Assembly: GCF_000226095.1 (NCBI RefSeq)
Contig: NC_016478.1
Coordinates: forward strand, 672,001 to 736,000
DNA: 64,000 nucleotides
DNA from: Thermothelomyces thermophilus ATCC 42464
Lineage: Eukaryota; Ascomycota; Sordariomycetes; Sordariales; Chaetomiaceae
Reading direction: 5' to 3'
The notes beneath the pieces were generated by a model. That model was not told the origin of the DNA. It searched no databases and saw nothing but the letters and a program-made list of their open reading frames with translations. Numbering within the stretch: position 1 is the stretch's first letter; each line of letters opens with the position of its first letter. Made by a program: the position numbers and the translations under genes. Of this stretch, positions 23,701 through 35,340 are shown piece after piece.

Positions 23701-26640
23701 TAATAGAGAGAACAGCTATCGGCGGTTTAGCTTGTTCCTCCTGTCATAACGTCGGTGTCGTTATGCCACTTCTTCTAGAGTCTGTAGTGGTCTGCCTACT
23801 ACTGTCTGTCTCTTGTAGTAGATCTATAGGACATGCCTTCCCTTGAACATTGTCTGCTTGTAATCCTTATATGCTCCTTATCTCGCTAGTCAAATATAAC
23901 TCTGTTCGGGGTTATAGGTAGCTACCATTCTTCTAGCTAATGTCTAGGTTATAATCTTTATACTATAGTAATCCTAATATTATGTCTTTATCGTTGCCTA
24001 TATCTATAATACTAAATACGACTATTATAGTTTTCCCTACTATAGTAATATTAATTAGTTTAGTCTCCTTATATATCTATTACGTCAGAAATGGCCCTTT
24101 AACTATACTATACTTCTACTTTATTCTCTAGGGTATCTATAGCTAATTTATAAGCATCGGCAAAATCAGGTTTATCTCTGCTCTACTATCTACTAGTACA
24201 AGCATTTTATACTATCTCTATTATACCATTATCTATAGTTACTTATCTTGCCACTATTATCTAAAGATTATAGCGATTTCCCATGTTTCTACCAGGAGGT
24301 CTCAATATAGTGGTTTCTTATGCTAGTTCCTCCTATACTACGCTACCACTTGCTGCTATTCGGGCGTTAATAGTTTTTGGGCCCCTTAAAGGGCCCTGAC
24401 CTGTTTCCTAGGTCAGTACTAACCTCTTTAGTTATTTAGCTAATAGCGGCTTCGTTGATTATGCTCATTTCTATAAGCCATTAAGTGCTAGTAGCTTCCT
24501 ACCATTAGGTCCGTTCTACTTTCCGTCGTACGTACTATAGCTTCATCTAAAGCTCCTAGATCCACGATTTCTTTTCATCCGCGTGGTAGAGGCAGTCGTT
24601 ACTTCGGCACGAGTTCTATATATCTCGTCCTATTCTATAGTACCTAAGCCAGGCTCGTTTTAGTATTACCGTAATGCCTTCTAGATCATGGGCTTCGATT
24701 TTCCAGAGCAATTCGGCTGCTCTGTTTCCTACATTATAGACCCATTCCACAGGGCGGAGGCTTCTGTCCTCATTTCCTTATCGGGTCGGCTAGTAATTGT
24801 TTTCGAATTTGTTATGAAAGTAGTACCGGCATTCGTATAATATACATTAGAACTAGGGCACTTGTATATATGCCTTGTATCGCGGGTATAGTCGCGTGGT
24901 GTTGCCTAGAAGGTATTGGAATTCTTTTCTAAATCCTTCCCACTATATATATACTATAGGTACTCTAATGCTAAGGTAGGAGTGTTTCCTCTAGTAGTTT
25001 TCCTATATACGTTTGTCTCTTCTATGGTTTGTATATATAAACTAGTACTCTAGATTCCATACGTCGTAGCTAAGTTACTAATCGTTAAAATACTTGGTAT
25101 AGCTATTAGGCCTATTATATATTATAGGCTATTCCCCTTTGATAGTTTCCACGATACATCGGAGTTCCCTTATCTTGTCCCTTATTTCATCGCTCTACTA
25201 GGTAAGTCGAATCAAGCGTCTATCCCGTTTGCGTAGTTCCGTATTAAGCCGGAAAACTTCGTTATGGTACTATTCGATTTGTTCCTAGAGGAATAGAACA
25301 TTAGGTCTAGGTCTTTCGATTCCTTAGGTGTCGGTCGTCTACGATCTATCCTACCTCTATATAACTATAAAACCCTGCTGCCTCAGGGCTAGGAGAATCG
25401 AAATTAGTAGTATATACTCTCCTACCGTGTCCTATTCGGCAAGACCTGTTTCTAGGTCTATGGTAACTAGTTCGGAGTACGGTGCTTGTTTGTCTTTACC
25501 GTCGCCGTCGTGTCCGAGATTATCTATATCGCTATCCCTATCTTTGTAGCTCGTGGCCGCTACTTTGATAATATCTTTAGTAGTTTCGTCAATAGCTGTA
25601 ATTTCCTTTTTAGGGACTAGTTTCTAGTCTTTCTTCGGGCTTTAATATTCTCGTTTATAGTGTCCTTTCTTTCTATAGTTATAGTAGGTAACGTTAGACT
25701 TGTCTTTGGCTGTCTTTTTCTTATCTTGCTTTTATACTATATCTATATCTATAGCTTTAGGATATATCCTATATAATGTACTAACGTATACTTGTTTTTT
25801 CTTATTGTTAGCCTTGACTATAGTTCTATTTATCTAACCTCGTTTCTATTACTCTCGTATATAGAGTCGATCATTAATTCTAATAGCCTATATAATATAT
25901 TTATCTAGAGTCTTAGGCCGGTTATACTTATATAGTTTATCTTTAACCTTCTCCTTTAAGCCGTTATAGAATAGTTACATTAACGCCTTATTATTAAGCT
26001 AAGACTTAAGTATATCCTATCTAAACTATATAGTATAAGAGGCTATTAACTTAGTCCATTAGAGATTAGTAAGTCTTTCTTATATATAAATCTTCTCGTC
26101 TTTATCGCTAAAAACCTTCTAAAGCTCTTCTTCAAACTAGTTATAGAATCGAAAGACTACCTATATAAACGCGTCTTAGTTGTCTTTGTCTTCCTTAATA
26201 AGATAGTCATTCCATATAGGCTTAAACTATCTAAGTGCCTTACCCTCTAGTCTCGTAGCTATATAGAGAACTTTGGCTTTATCGTCCGGAAACTTGTCGT
26301 CATTAAGCCAGAAGTAAGATCAGAGGTTTGTTAGGAATCCTATAAGATCTTCCTTAGTTCCTCTATATTTGCCAGGTAGTTCGATCTTGATATGGCTCGC
26401 TTTGGTGCCTTCGAGTGCCTTGATTTTAGTATAGGCCTCGTTAACTAGCTTCTACAAGTGCTTTTTACCATTTTCGAGTTCCTTAATCTGAGCTTAAGCA
26501 ACCTTATCTCTCTAGTCCAACTCCTAGATCCGTTACTAGAGTTAACCAAGCTAGGTAAGCAGCTGTTTGGCTATAACGTTAGTAGCTATATTGATATTAA
26601 GGTCGAAATCACCTCCGTTCTAAGCCATGACAGAATAAAG
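20743..26640 (-). pseudogene. E6 gag-pol polyprotein (decayed)
   Basis: Minus strand. Domain positions match E4 and E7. The reverse transcriptase catalytic box reads YYLDN near 22,993-23,030, with the last Asp codon changed G-to-A. The protease site lies near 24,170-24,200. Stops at former Gln and Trp codons break every domain, so it is not translatable. Hydrophobic plus-strand ORFs over gag and protease are antisense artefacts. Confidence 0.85.
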
Positions 26641-26655
26641 GGAGTGATAGCAACA

Positions 26656-27109
26656 TGTAACAAACCTAACTTAGACTTCTTCTAAAAGGGTTTAGACGGA
26701 GGTAAACTAAGCAGGATAAGCGTACAGGTCGTCTAAGGGATTTAGTAAAGCTAAAGGGTTTATAATAACACTAGAGTTGTCTCCTATAATAGCTAGTGAT
26801 GCTTAGTATAAGTACTTGTGATTATAGGTTAGGTTGCTATCACTAGTGAACTCCTAGAGTCTACTATAACGAGTGACTAGCTAGCTATATATATATAATT
26901 ATCTGTCCTTCTTTAATAGTTATTACTAGTACCATTTCTCCTTTTACTCTGTGATTCCGTGTTGTTGACGGTGATATGTTATTATTACTAGTGAAGACCT
27001 TAGTCTTGGTAGTGATAATCTTCTAATTGGTCTGTCAAGTGATTGGCTGTCGGAATGTCCCGTGTCCTGGCTGCAGCCTGCCGGGCCGTCTATGTATTTA
27101 TCCGTGACA
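26656..27109 (-). repeat. 5' LTR of E6 (454 bp)
   Basis: Same length as the 3' LTR. It starts (plus view) TGTAACAAACC and ends CCGTGACA. It differs from the other LTR at several dozen sites, and the changes I can see are all transitions. Confidence 0.9.
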
Positions 27110-27114
27110 CGAAG
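27110..27114. repeat. Target-site duplication CGAAG, right copy (E6)
   Basis: It matches 19,493-19,497. The E7 3' LTR resumes here. Confidence 0.93.
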
Positions 27115-27497
27115 GTAGATTGAGCAAGATAAGCAAGCAGGTCGTCTAAGGGATTTAGTAAAGCTAAAGGGTTTATAATAATACTAGAGTTGTCTCTTAT
27201 AGTAATTAGCAATACTTAGTATAAGTATTGTAATTATAAGTTACTATTACTAGTAAACTCTTAGAGTCTACTATAACGAGTGACTATCTATATATATATA
27301 TAATCCTAGGATTACTAGTAGTTATAGTAATCCTCTATACTAGCTTACCTAGCTTATATCGTAAGCTAGTGATCCTCTGCTAGGATTATTTCTTACTAAG
27401 TGTGATCCTGTCCTAATTAGTCTATCATTCCTTTGGCTTGATTAGCCCGTTCGTGCTAGTGGCTTAGGTCGGCATCTATATATATATTTCTGTAATA
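27115..27497 (-). repeat. E7 3' LTR, main piece right of E6
   Basis: It continues the 46-bp piece at 19,452-19,497 and ends TTTCTGTAATA (ancestral TTTCCGTGACA). The TATATATA box is at about 27,290-27,301. Confidence 0.88.
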
Positions 27498-27624
27498 CGA
27501 TGCCTTCCCTCTGAGGCTTTTGACCTAAAAGCCCTCTTTAGGTTGTTTTAAATAGCGCTAACATCCTTTTCTATATATACCTTGTAAGTTTTTCCTTTTT
27601 CCGTACTATTAGTGGCTAATAAGA

Positions 27625-28284
27625 TAGCAGATTATATCTCTAAGCGCCGATCTTCGAAATCCTAATAGCACGCCGCGCTTGCTTCTTTTATTGATTTTTC
27701 TAGCATAGACGTTATACTGTATTTATAGTAATTTAAGCGGAACTTGGCTTATCATATAGCGTTAGGCTCTTCTCGCTATAGCAAGTACGTGCGTTAGGGT
27801 CGTTCTTACGATAGTTCTGACGTAGCGTCTGCTTGTTCGTAGCCTAGTTTATTACCTTGATGTTCGTAGCTAACCTTTCATAGTAACGAAGATTATATCT
27901 AAACAAAAACGTATAGAATAAGAAGAGGCCGATACTAAAGAGGCCCTTTTCGTTCTTTAGACTTAACTTTAGACGGCTATTGGCCGATTAGCTTGTCTTT
28001 ATCACTAGAAACGTTTCTTAAAGGAGTAGGGTTCTAAGCTGTTTCATCGAGATATATAGTCTCTAGAGGAAATAGAAGTAGAAGAATAGAGGGTACGGGA
28101 TTCCGAGGCACGCGTTATTAGTGACGTATAGTCCTAGGGTACTAACGTCCTGTTTGACTAGTCTTCTTTAGGCTTAGATTTGTTAGAGGCTGACTTAGCC
28201 GTTTCATCCGAGCTAGTGCCTACGGTCGATCTAGGTTCTGCCGGTAGAACTGTTCTAGTTTCTTAGGGTAGTTTAAGTTCTTAA
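27625..28284 (+). pseudogene. Antisense gene in the 3' region of E7 (decayed)
   Basis: Plus strand, opposite to E7 pol. The probable start is ATG changed to ATA near 27,626 (ADYISKRRSSKS follows) and the stop is at 28,284 inside the chromodomain region. A pattern GSSRYSKYVR-stop-GRSYDSSD near 27,765-27,825 fits Cys-X2-Cys-X6-Cys with every Cys changed to Tyr. The helical half then reads QKRIE, later TAIGRLACLYH, KRFLKE, and SLEEIEVEE. This is the protein pattern of the E1/E6 antisense gene at a much lower nucleotide similarity. Function unknown. Confidence 0.65.
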
Positions 28285-31200
28285 CGGGTTTCTATAAGTT
28301 GTCTTCTAGTCCGAAATCAAGCCATTTGACTAGGTACTATAGTTCCCTATTAATAATACGTAAATCTAGAATTTCTTTGATGTCCTATTCTTCCTCTTCG
28401 TCCTTTGCTTCGATATATATAGCAACCTTAGCGTTCTTTGGTGCTAGTTCGAGAAGTAAAATATGAAAAATATCTATCTATAGTTATATAGATAACGGTA
28501 ATAATAGTTAGTAGTTAGATGTCAAAATTCGTTCTTTAATAATAAAGGGTCTGACCTTTTTAAAGTCTAGCTTTATACTTAGTCGTTTGGTTCATAAGTT
28601 TCGTATAATTAGGTAGACTTTATCTCTCCTCTCTAGGTAAGGTCCCTTAAGCTTATATTTATCGTAGTAATTTTTTATTCTAGTCCTAATAAACTCGAGT
28701 TCCTTTTTAAGCTTCTTATATAGTATATATATTTATTCTACTTTAACTACTACTCTTGGCATTATGACCTCTAGTTCTTGCTTAAGGTCTGCTTTATATC
28801 TATAGTTCGTAAAGAATAGTATAACTTTAGTCATTTCTATTAGTATTATATTGTAAGCAAGTTATACTATTGGTAATAGTATAACCTAGTCGTCTTACTA
28901 GTAGTTAATATAAGAATGGAGATACTGCTTGACAACTTGGTTTAGTTGCTCTATTTGTCCGTTAGTCTATAGGTAATATGCTATTAATAGCTTACTATTG
29001 ACGCCTAATCGTTATATTAATGCTTACTAGAACTTTAATACAAACTTAGTGTCTCTATTGGTAATCTATTCTTATAGCTGAGCATATACTAATATAACTT
29101 GTCGATAGATTATATCTGCTAACTATTCTACCATCTAGGACTTCTTATAGGGAAAGAAGTATATCTATTTAGTTAGGCAATCTACTATAGTAAGAATACT
29201 ATTATAGGTTACTCCTATAGCTATATCCTTAGATTCTAGCAGCTTTATAATAAAGTCTATTATAACTAAACTCTATGGTTTATCAGCTATTAGCAGTAGC
29301 TAAAGTAGCCTATATAGCTTATATCGTACCATTTTGCTTCGATTATAAATGTCGTAGTTCCATACGACTTCCTTAACTTATACTATTAACTATAGAAAGT
29401 TATAGTGTTTCCTAATTTGTACGATAGTCTTCGTAACTCCTTTATATCCTCCGAGTTTTGACTTGTAGAGTTCTCGAATCATTCGTAGCTATTAATCCCC
29501 GTCGTAGATATATGCTTTGCCTCGGTACTAGAGTTTCCTATCTCTTTCTTCTACTCCGTTAGGTACTATTAGTCCGGGTGCTACTTAATACTATGTCTCG
29601 TTAATCCTTTCTTCTCGAAAGATTACGTAATACTCTAGGAACGAGTCAAGTAGATCATCTTCTATAGGTGTCTACGTTTCGTGATATAGTGTTCTGTCTA
29701 TTTGTTCCTTGAATAACGGTAGTGTTGTTTCTATTTATCCTTCTATATGATCTGTTTATTGGTTTAAGATGTCTGCTTGTACGTTTTCTTTACCCTTCTT
29801 ATAGCAGATCTTAAAGTTAAATTCTACGAAGAATTCTACCTATTGTATTTGTCGTCTGTTAAGCTCCTTTATCATTATAAAGTATTATAAGTTCTTATAA
29901 TCTATATATACTTATACTAGTTTAATTGTACTACTAAGGTATAGTCGTTATTTCTTAAAAGCTTTGATAATTATAAGTAGTTCCTTGTTATAGATTAGAT
30001 AATTAAGATATAGTCTATCGAGCTTCTTTAAAAAGAAGGCTATAGGATATAGCTTCCCTTATTTGTCTTATCATCCTAATTATCCTCCGATAGCGTAGTC
30101 TAAAGCGTCCGTTTCTACCTTAAATAGTTTCTTAGGGTCTAGTAATACTAGTACTAAATCTTTAGTAATGGCGTCGCGGATTTACATAAATGCTTACTTA
30201 TATTGTTCTTCCTATTAGAATTTAGTATTCTTCTTAGTAAGTTTGTATAAAGGTTATACAATTACTCTAAAGTTCCTAATAAACATTTGGTAGAAGTTCG
30301 TAAATCCGATAAAGCTTTATACTTCTATAACTAACGTTAGTTATAGCTAATTCTTGATAGCTTTAACCTTTAAAGGTTCTATCCGAATTTATCCTAGGGA
30401 TATTTTGTATCCTAGAAATACCATTTTCCTAACGTAGAATTTGCTCTTTTCCTTATTAACTAATAGTTTATACGTATGTAGCGTGTCTAGCACTGCTTTT
30501 ACGTACTTCTAGTGTTTGTCTATCGTCTTAGAGAAGATAAGTATATCGTTAAGATAATATACCGCAAATTTGTCAAGAAAGGGGCAGATAGCTTGATCAA
30601 TTAGGGCTTAGAATGTTACTAGCGTGTTTGTAAGTCCGAATAGCATAACAAGGTACTTGTAGTAGCTATAGGGTATCCTAAAGGCCGTTTTCCACTCGTT
30701 GCCTTCTTTGATCTATATATAGTCATAGGCCGATGGCAAGTCAAGACGTATAAAATATTAGGCTCCTACTAACTAATCTTAGAGCTATAAGATTAGTAGT
30801 AACGGGTATTAGTTTTTCATAGTCTATTTGTTAAGTTACCAATAGTCGATATATAACTATAGCTTTCTATCTTTCTTAGGTATAAATAGAATTAGGTAGC
30901 CTACTAGCGATATTAATAGGCAGATATATCCTCTTCAAAGGTTCTCCTCTAAATATCGCTTAAGTTCTTCGTTCTATATCTAGCTTATATAATAGATCTT
31001 AAAGAACTTTAGTCATGCTCCTTCCTTAAGCTTAATCTTATAATCCTATAAGCCGTATTCTAGTAGTCCTTCTAGATGCTTTAGTTCGAATGCTAGGTAT
31101 CTTTTATATTCTTTCGGTACTTCCCTAGTCTTGTCTCGTTTCTTGGTTTTCTAATAGTATACAAACTTGGTTCCGTCTATAGCGATACTAGCGATTTCTC

Positions 31201-34150
31201 CTATCTCAACCTACTACTCTAATTATAGTGCTCCGTATTCGTTAACGGAGAGAATAGCTATTGGCGGTTTAGCTTGTTCCTCCTATCGTAATATCGATAT
31301 CGTCATACCGCCTCTTCTAGAGTCTATAGTAGTCTGCCTATTACTATCTGTCTCTTGTAGTAGATCTATAGGATATACCTTCCCTTAAGCATTGTCTACT
31401 CGCGATCCTTATATGCTCCCTATTTTGCTAGTTAAATACGACTCCGTTTAGGGTTACAAGTAGCTACCATTCTTCTAGCTAATGTCTAGGTTATAATCTT
31501 CATGCCATAGTAACCCTAATATTATATCTTTATTATTACCTATATCTACAATGCTAAATACGATTACTATAGTCTTCCCTACTATAGTGATATCGATCGG
31601 TTCGGTCTCCCTATATACCTATTACGTCGGAAATAGCCCTTTAACTATACCATGCTTCCGCTTCATTCTCTAGGATATCCGTAGCTAATTTACAAGCGTC
31701 GGCGAAATCAGGTTTATCTCTGCTCTACTATCCACTAGTACGAGTATTTTGTGCTATTTCCATTATACTATTATCTATAGTTACTATCTTACCGCTGTCG
31801 TCTAAAGATTATAGCGATTTCCTATATTTCGGCTAGGAAGTCTTAATATAGTAGTCTCTTACGCTAGTTCCTCCTATACTACACTACTACTTATCGCTAT
31901 ATAGGCGTTAATGGTTCCTAGGCCCCTCGAAGGGCCCTAACCCGTTTCCTAGGTTAGTACTAACCTCTTCGGTTGTTTAGCTAATAGCTACTTTATTAAT
32001 CATGCTCATTTCTATAAGCTATTAGGTGCTTATAGCTTCCTACTATTAAGTCCGTTCTGCTTTTCATCATATATACTATAGCTTTATCTAGAGCTCCCGA
32101 ATTTGTAATTTTTTTTGTCTATATAATAGAGGTAGTCATTACTTTAGCACGAGTCCTATATATCTTATCCTATTCTATAGTACCTAGGCTAGGCTTGTCT
32201 TAGAGCTATCGTAATGCCTTCTAGATTACGGGCTTCGATCTTCTAAAGCAATTCGGCTGCTCTATTTCCTATATTATAGACCTATTCTATGGGGTATAAG
32301 CTTCTATCCTTATTTCCTTATTAGGTCGGCTAGTAATTATTTTCGAATTTGTTATAGAAGTAATATCGGCATTTGTATACTATATACTAGAACTAAGGCA
32401 CTTACGTATATACCTCGTATCGAGGATATAGTTATATAGCGTTACCTAGGAAGTATTAGAATTCTTTCCTAAATCCTTCCTATTATATATAGACTATAGG
32501 TACCTTAATACTAAGGTAAGAATGTTTCTTCTAGTAGCTTTCCTATATATGCTTGTCTTTTCTATAGTTTATATATATATATTAGTATTCTAGGTTCTAT
32601 ATATCATTACTAAGTTACTAATCGTTAAGGTACTCGGTATAGCTATTAGGCCTATTATATATTATAGGCTATTCTTCTTTAATAGTTTCTACAATATGTT
32701 AGAGTTCCCTTATCTCGTCCCTTATCTTATCGCTCTACTAGGCAAGTTAAATTAAGCGTCCATCCTATTTATATAGTTCTATATTAAGCTAGAAAACTTC
32801 ATTATAGTACCATTCGATTCGTTCCTAGAGGAATAGAATATTAGGTCTAGGTCTTTCGATTCCTTAGGTATCGGTTGTCTACGATCTATCCCACCTCTAT
32901 ATAACCGTGAAACCCTACTACCTCAAGGCTAAGAGAATCGAAATTAGCGGTATATACTCTCCTACCATGTCCTATTCGGCAAGACCTATCTCTAGGTCTA
33001 TAGTGACTAGTTCGGAGTACAGTGCTTATTCGTCTTTACCGTTGCCATTATATCTAAGACTATCCGTGTTACTGCCCCTATCCTTATAGCTTGTAGCCGC
33101 TACTTCGATAACATCCTTAGTGGTTTTGTCGATAGCTATAATTTCCTTTCTAGGGACTATCTTCTACTCTTTCTTCGGGCTTCGACATTCTCGCTTATAG
33201 TGCTCTTTTTTTCTATAGTTATAGTAGGTAATATTGGACTTATCTTTGGTCGTCTTCTTCTGGTCCTATTTCTATGCTATATCTATATCTATAGCTCTAG
33301 GGTATATCCTATATAAGGTACTAACATATATTTGCTTTTTCTTATTATTAGCCTTAACTATAGTTCCGTTTATTTAACCTTGTTTCTATTACTCTTATAT
33401 ATAAAGTTAATTATCGATTCTAATAGCCTATATAATATATTTATCTAGAGTCTTAGGTTAATTATACTTATATAACTTATCTTTAATCTTTTCCTTTAGG
33501 CTATTATAGAATAGTTATATTAATATCTTATTATTAAGCTAAGACTTAAGTATATCCTATCTAAACTATATAGCGTAAGAGGCTACTAACTTAGTCTATT
33601 AGAGATTAATAAGTCTTTCTTATATATAAATCTTCTTATCTTTGTCATTAAAAACCTTCTAAAGCTCTTCTTTAAAATAGTCGTAAGATCGAAAGACTAC
33701 TTATATAAATATATCTTAGTCGTCTTTATCTTCCTTAGTAAGATAGTCATTCTATATAGGCTCGAACTATCTAAGTACCTTGCCCTCTAGTCTTATAGCT
33801 ATATAGAGGACTTTGGCTTTATTATCTAGAAACTTGTCGTTATTAAGCTAGAAGTAAGATCAGAGGTTTATTAGAAATCCTACAAGGTCTTCCTTAGTTC
33901 CTCTATATTTACCAGGTAGTTCGATCTTAATACGGCTTACTTTAATGCCCTTAAAGGCCTTAATTTTAGTATAGGCCTTATTAACTAATTTCTACAAGTG
34001 CTTTTTACCGTTCTCGAGTTCCTTAATTCGAGCTTAAGCAGCCTTATCTCTCTAGTCTAACTCCTAAATTTGCTAATAAAGTTAACTAAGCTAGGTAAGC
34101 AGCTATTTAGCTATAACATTAATAGCTATATCGATATCAAGGTCAAAGTT
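28285..34150 (-). pseudogene. E7 gag-pol polyprotein (decayed)
   Basis: Minus strand, same domain order as E4 and E6. The catalytic box of the reverse transcriptase reads YYLND near 30,535-30,565. The chromodomain lies at about 28,255-28,430, overlapping the end of the antisense gene. Many stops at Gln and Trp codons. Confidence 0.85.
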
Positions 34151-34195
34151 ACCTCTATTCTAAACTATAATAGAACAAAGGGAGTGATAGTAATA

Positions 34196-34624
34196 TATAA
34201 CAAACCTAACTTAGACTCTTTCTAAAAGGGTTTAGACAAAGGTAGATTGAGCGAGACAAGTAAGCAGGTCGTCTAAGGGATTCGGTAAAGCTAAAGGGTT
34301 TATAATAACACTAGAGTTATCTCTTATAGTAATTAGCAATACTTAATATAAGTACTATAATTATAAGTTACTATTACTAGTAAACTCTTAGAGTCCACCG
34401 TAACAAGTGACTATCTATATATATATATAATCCTAGGATCACTAGCAGTCGTAGTGATCCTCTATACTGGCTTACCTGGCTCATGTCGTAAGCTAGTGAT
34501 CCTTTGCTGGGATCATTTCTTGCTAAGTGTGATCCTGTCCTGATTAGTCTATCATTCCTTTGGCTTGATTGGCCTGTTCGTGCCAATGGCTCAGGTTGGC
34601 ATCTACATGTATATTTCCGTGATA
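34196..34624 (-). repeat. 5' LTR of E7 (429 bp)
   Basis: In element orientation it begins TATCACGGAAATATAC (ancestral TGTCACGG) at 34,624 and ends at 34,196. The TATATATATA box is near 34,415-34,428. Its U3 is less mutated than the R-U5 half. Confidence 0.9.
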
Positions 34625-34629
34625 TATAG
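34625..34629. repeat. Target-site duplication TATAG, right copy (E7)
   Basis: It matches 19,447-19,451. The LINE sequence continues directly after it. Confidence 0.93.
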
Positions 34630-34967
34630 CTACTTATGCCTAGGTAGGGCAAGGGGTAGCCTTAAGGGCTTCTTTAAGCCCCTTTTTAACTTCCTTAGCT
34701 ATAAGTTCCTATGGGTTTAGAACTAGGCCTATAATAGTAGTTATAAGGCCCTATAAGAGCCTATTAGCAAGGTCCTATACCTTGCCTTATTTAGGGCTTA
34801 GTATAAGGTTAACTAATTATACTATAAGACCCCTTAACTCTTTAATATCTAGAGTAAGGTAAGCTAGTAATAGGCCCCCCTTTAATTAGTTTAAAGCTAT
34901 AGGCCTCCCTACTTAGTAGCTTAGCGTTAGGCCTTAAATTAACGTTACGTTTAGGGGCGCTAGGTGG
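34630..34967 (-). mobile_element. LINE, right fragment with the start of ORF1
   Basis: It continues the LINE beyond E7. On the minus strand a coding frame is readable with several stops at Gln codons: ELRGLIV, DLANRLL, GLITTIIGLVLNP, then AKEVKKGLKEALKATPCPT. This looks like the coiled N-terminal part of ORF1. RIP-type composition stops abruptly near 34,967. Confidence 0.75.
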
Positions 34968-35340
34968 TCTGTATGGTGAAAATTTTGATAGTTATATAAG
35001 GTTCGGTCGGTTTACGGTCAGGTCCGGCTTCTACGCTCGCGATGCCTGTCGTACAGCTGTAACGGCTCGCGTGCGGTTGAAAGTGGTACCGTTGGATAGC
35101 GTTTTTCGAGAGCTTTCTAGCGATGGTAGTTTCGCGTGTTTTGGTGGGGTATTCGCAAAGATGTAAGAGAAGCTTCACTTATCCTGTCAAGGTTTTTTTG
35201 AATTATATATTAAGCTCCCTTGATTTCTAGCTTGGGCCTTATTTAAAGGGGGTATATAAGCTTAAAAACTGCAAAAGAGAACTTGGCATTTGGTAGCTAT
35301 AGTAAATAGGCAGGGTAGGGACAACCGACCCTAACCGACT
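34968..35340. other. Border segment between the repeat block and gene-bearing DNA
   Basis: Composition changes sharply at about 34,967, from TA-rich to near 50% GC with intact CpG. About 260 bp of balanced DNA (to about 35,230) is followed by a short AT-rich stretch with TATTTAAAGG and GTATATAAGC near 35,250-35,270. It could be the LINE 5' leader that escaped mutation or unique flanking DNA. A 72-residue minus-strand ORF here (34,960-35,178) has no recognisable features. Confidence 0.4.

Larger units (their letters stand above)
19498..27109 (-). mobile_element. Ty3/gypsy chromovirus E6, complete (7,612 bp)
   Basis: The only uninterrupted element in the window. Both LTRs are 454 bp (19,498-19,951 and 26,656-27,109) and a CGAAG duplication flanks it. 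The differences I see between the two LTRs are C/T or G/A, as RIP predicts. From right to left: gag (about 24,400-26,600), protease (about 24,170-24,190), reverse transcriptase (about 22,600-23,400), RNase H (about 22,240-22,540), integrase (about 21,000-22,100), chromodomain (about 20,690-20,860), an antisense gene on the plus strand (20,079-20,742) and the polypurine tract complement (about 19,955-19,966). It is the youngest insertion on the right side. Confidence 0.92.
19452..34624 (-). mobile_element. Ty3/gypsy chromovirus E7, full length, split by E6
   Basis: A complete minus-strand element of about 7.56 kb once E6 and its duplicated target are removed. From right to left: 5' LTR (34,196-34,624), gag (about 32,000-34,150), protease, reverse transcriptase (about 30,150-30,950), RNase H (about 29,950-30,130), integrase (about 28,600-29,500), chromodomain (about 28,255-28,430), an antisense gene, the polypurine tract complement (about 27,500-27,515) and the 3' LTR. 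The 3' LTR is split into 19,452-19,497 and 27,115-27,497. A 5-bp duplication TATAG flanks it. Confidence 0.9.

Noticed and set aside
23625-23846. Repeated 73-residue ORF beginning MVPSIAILAISPI, also at 31,167-31,388 (+) and 10,198-10,419 (-)
   Set aside because: Antisense to the pol segment between protease and reverse transcriptase in E6, E7 and E4. Conservation comes from the retrotransposon coding on the other strand.
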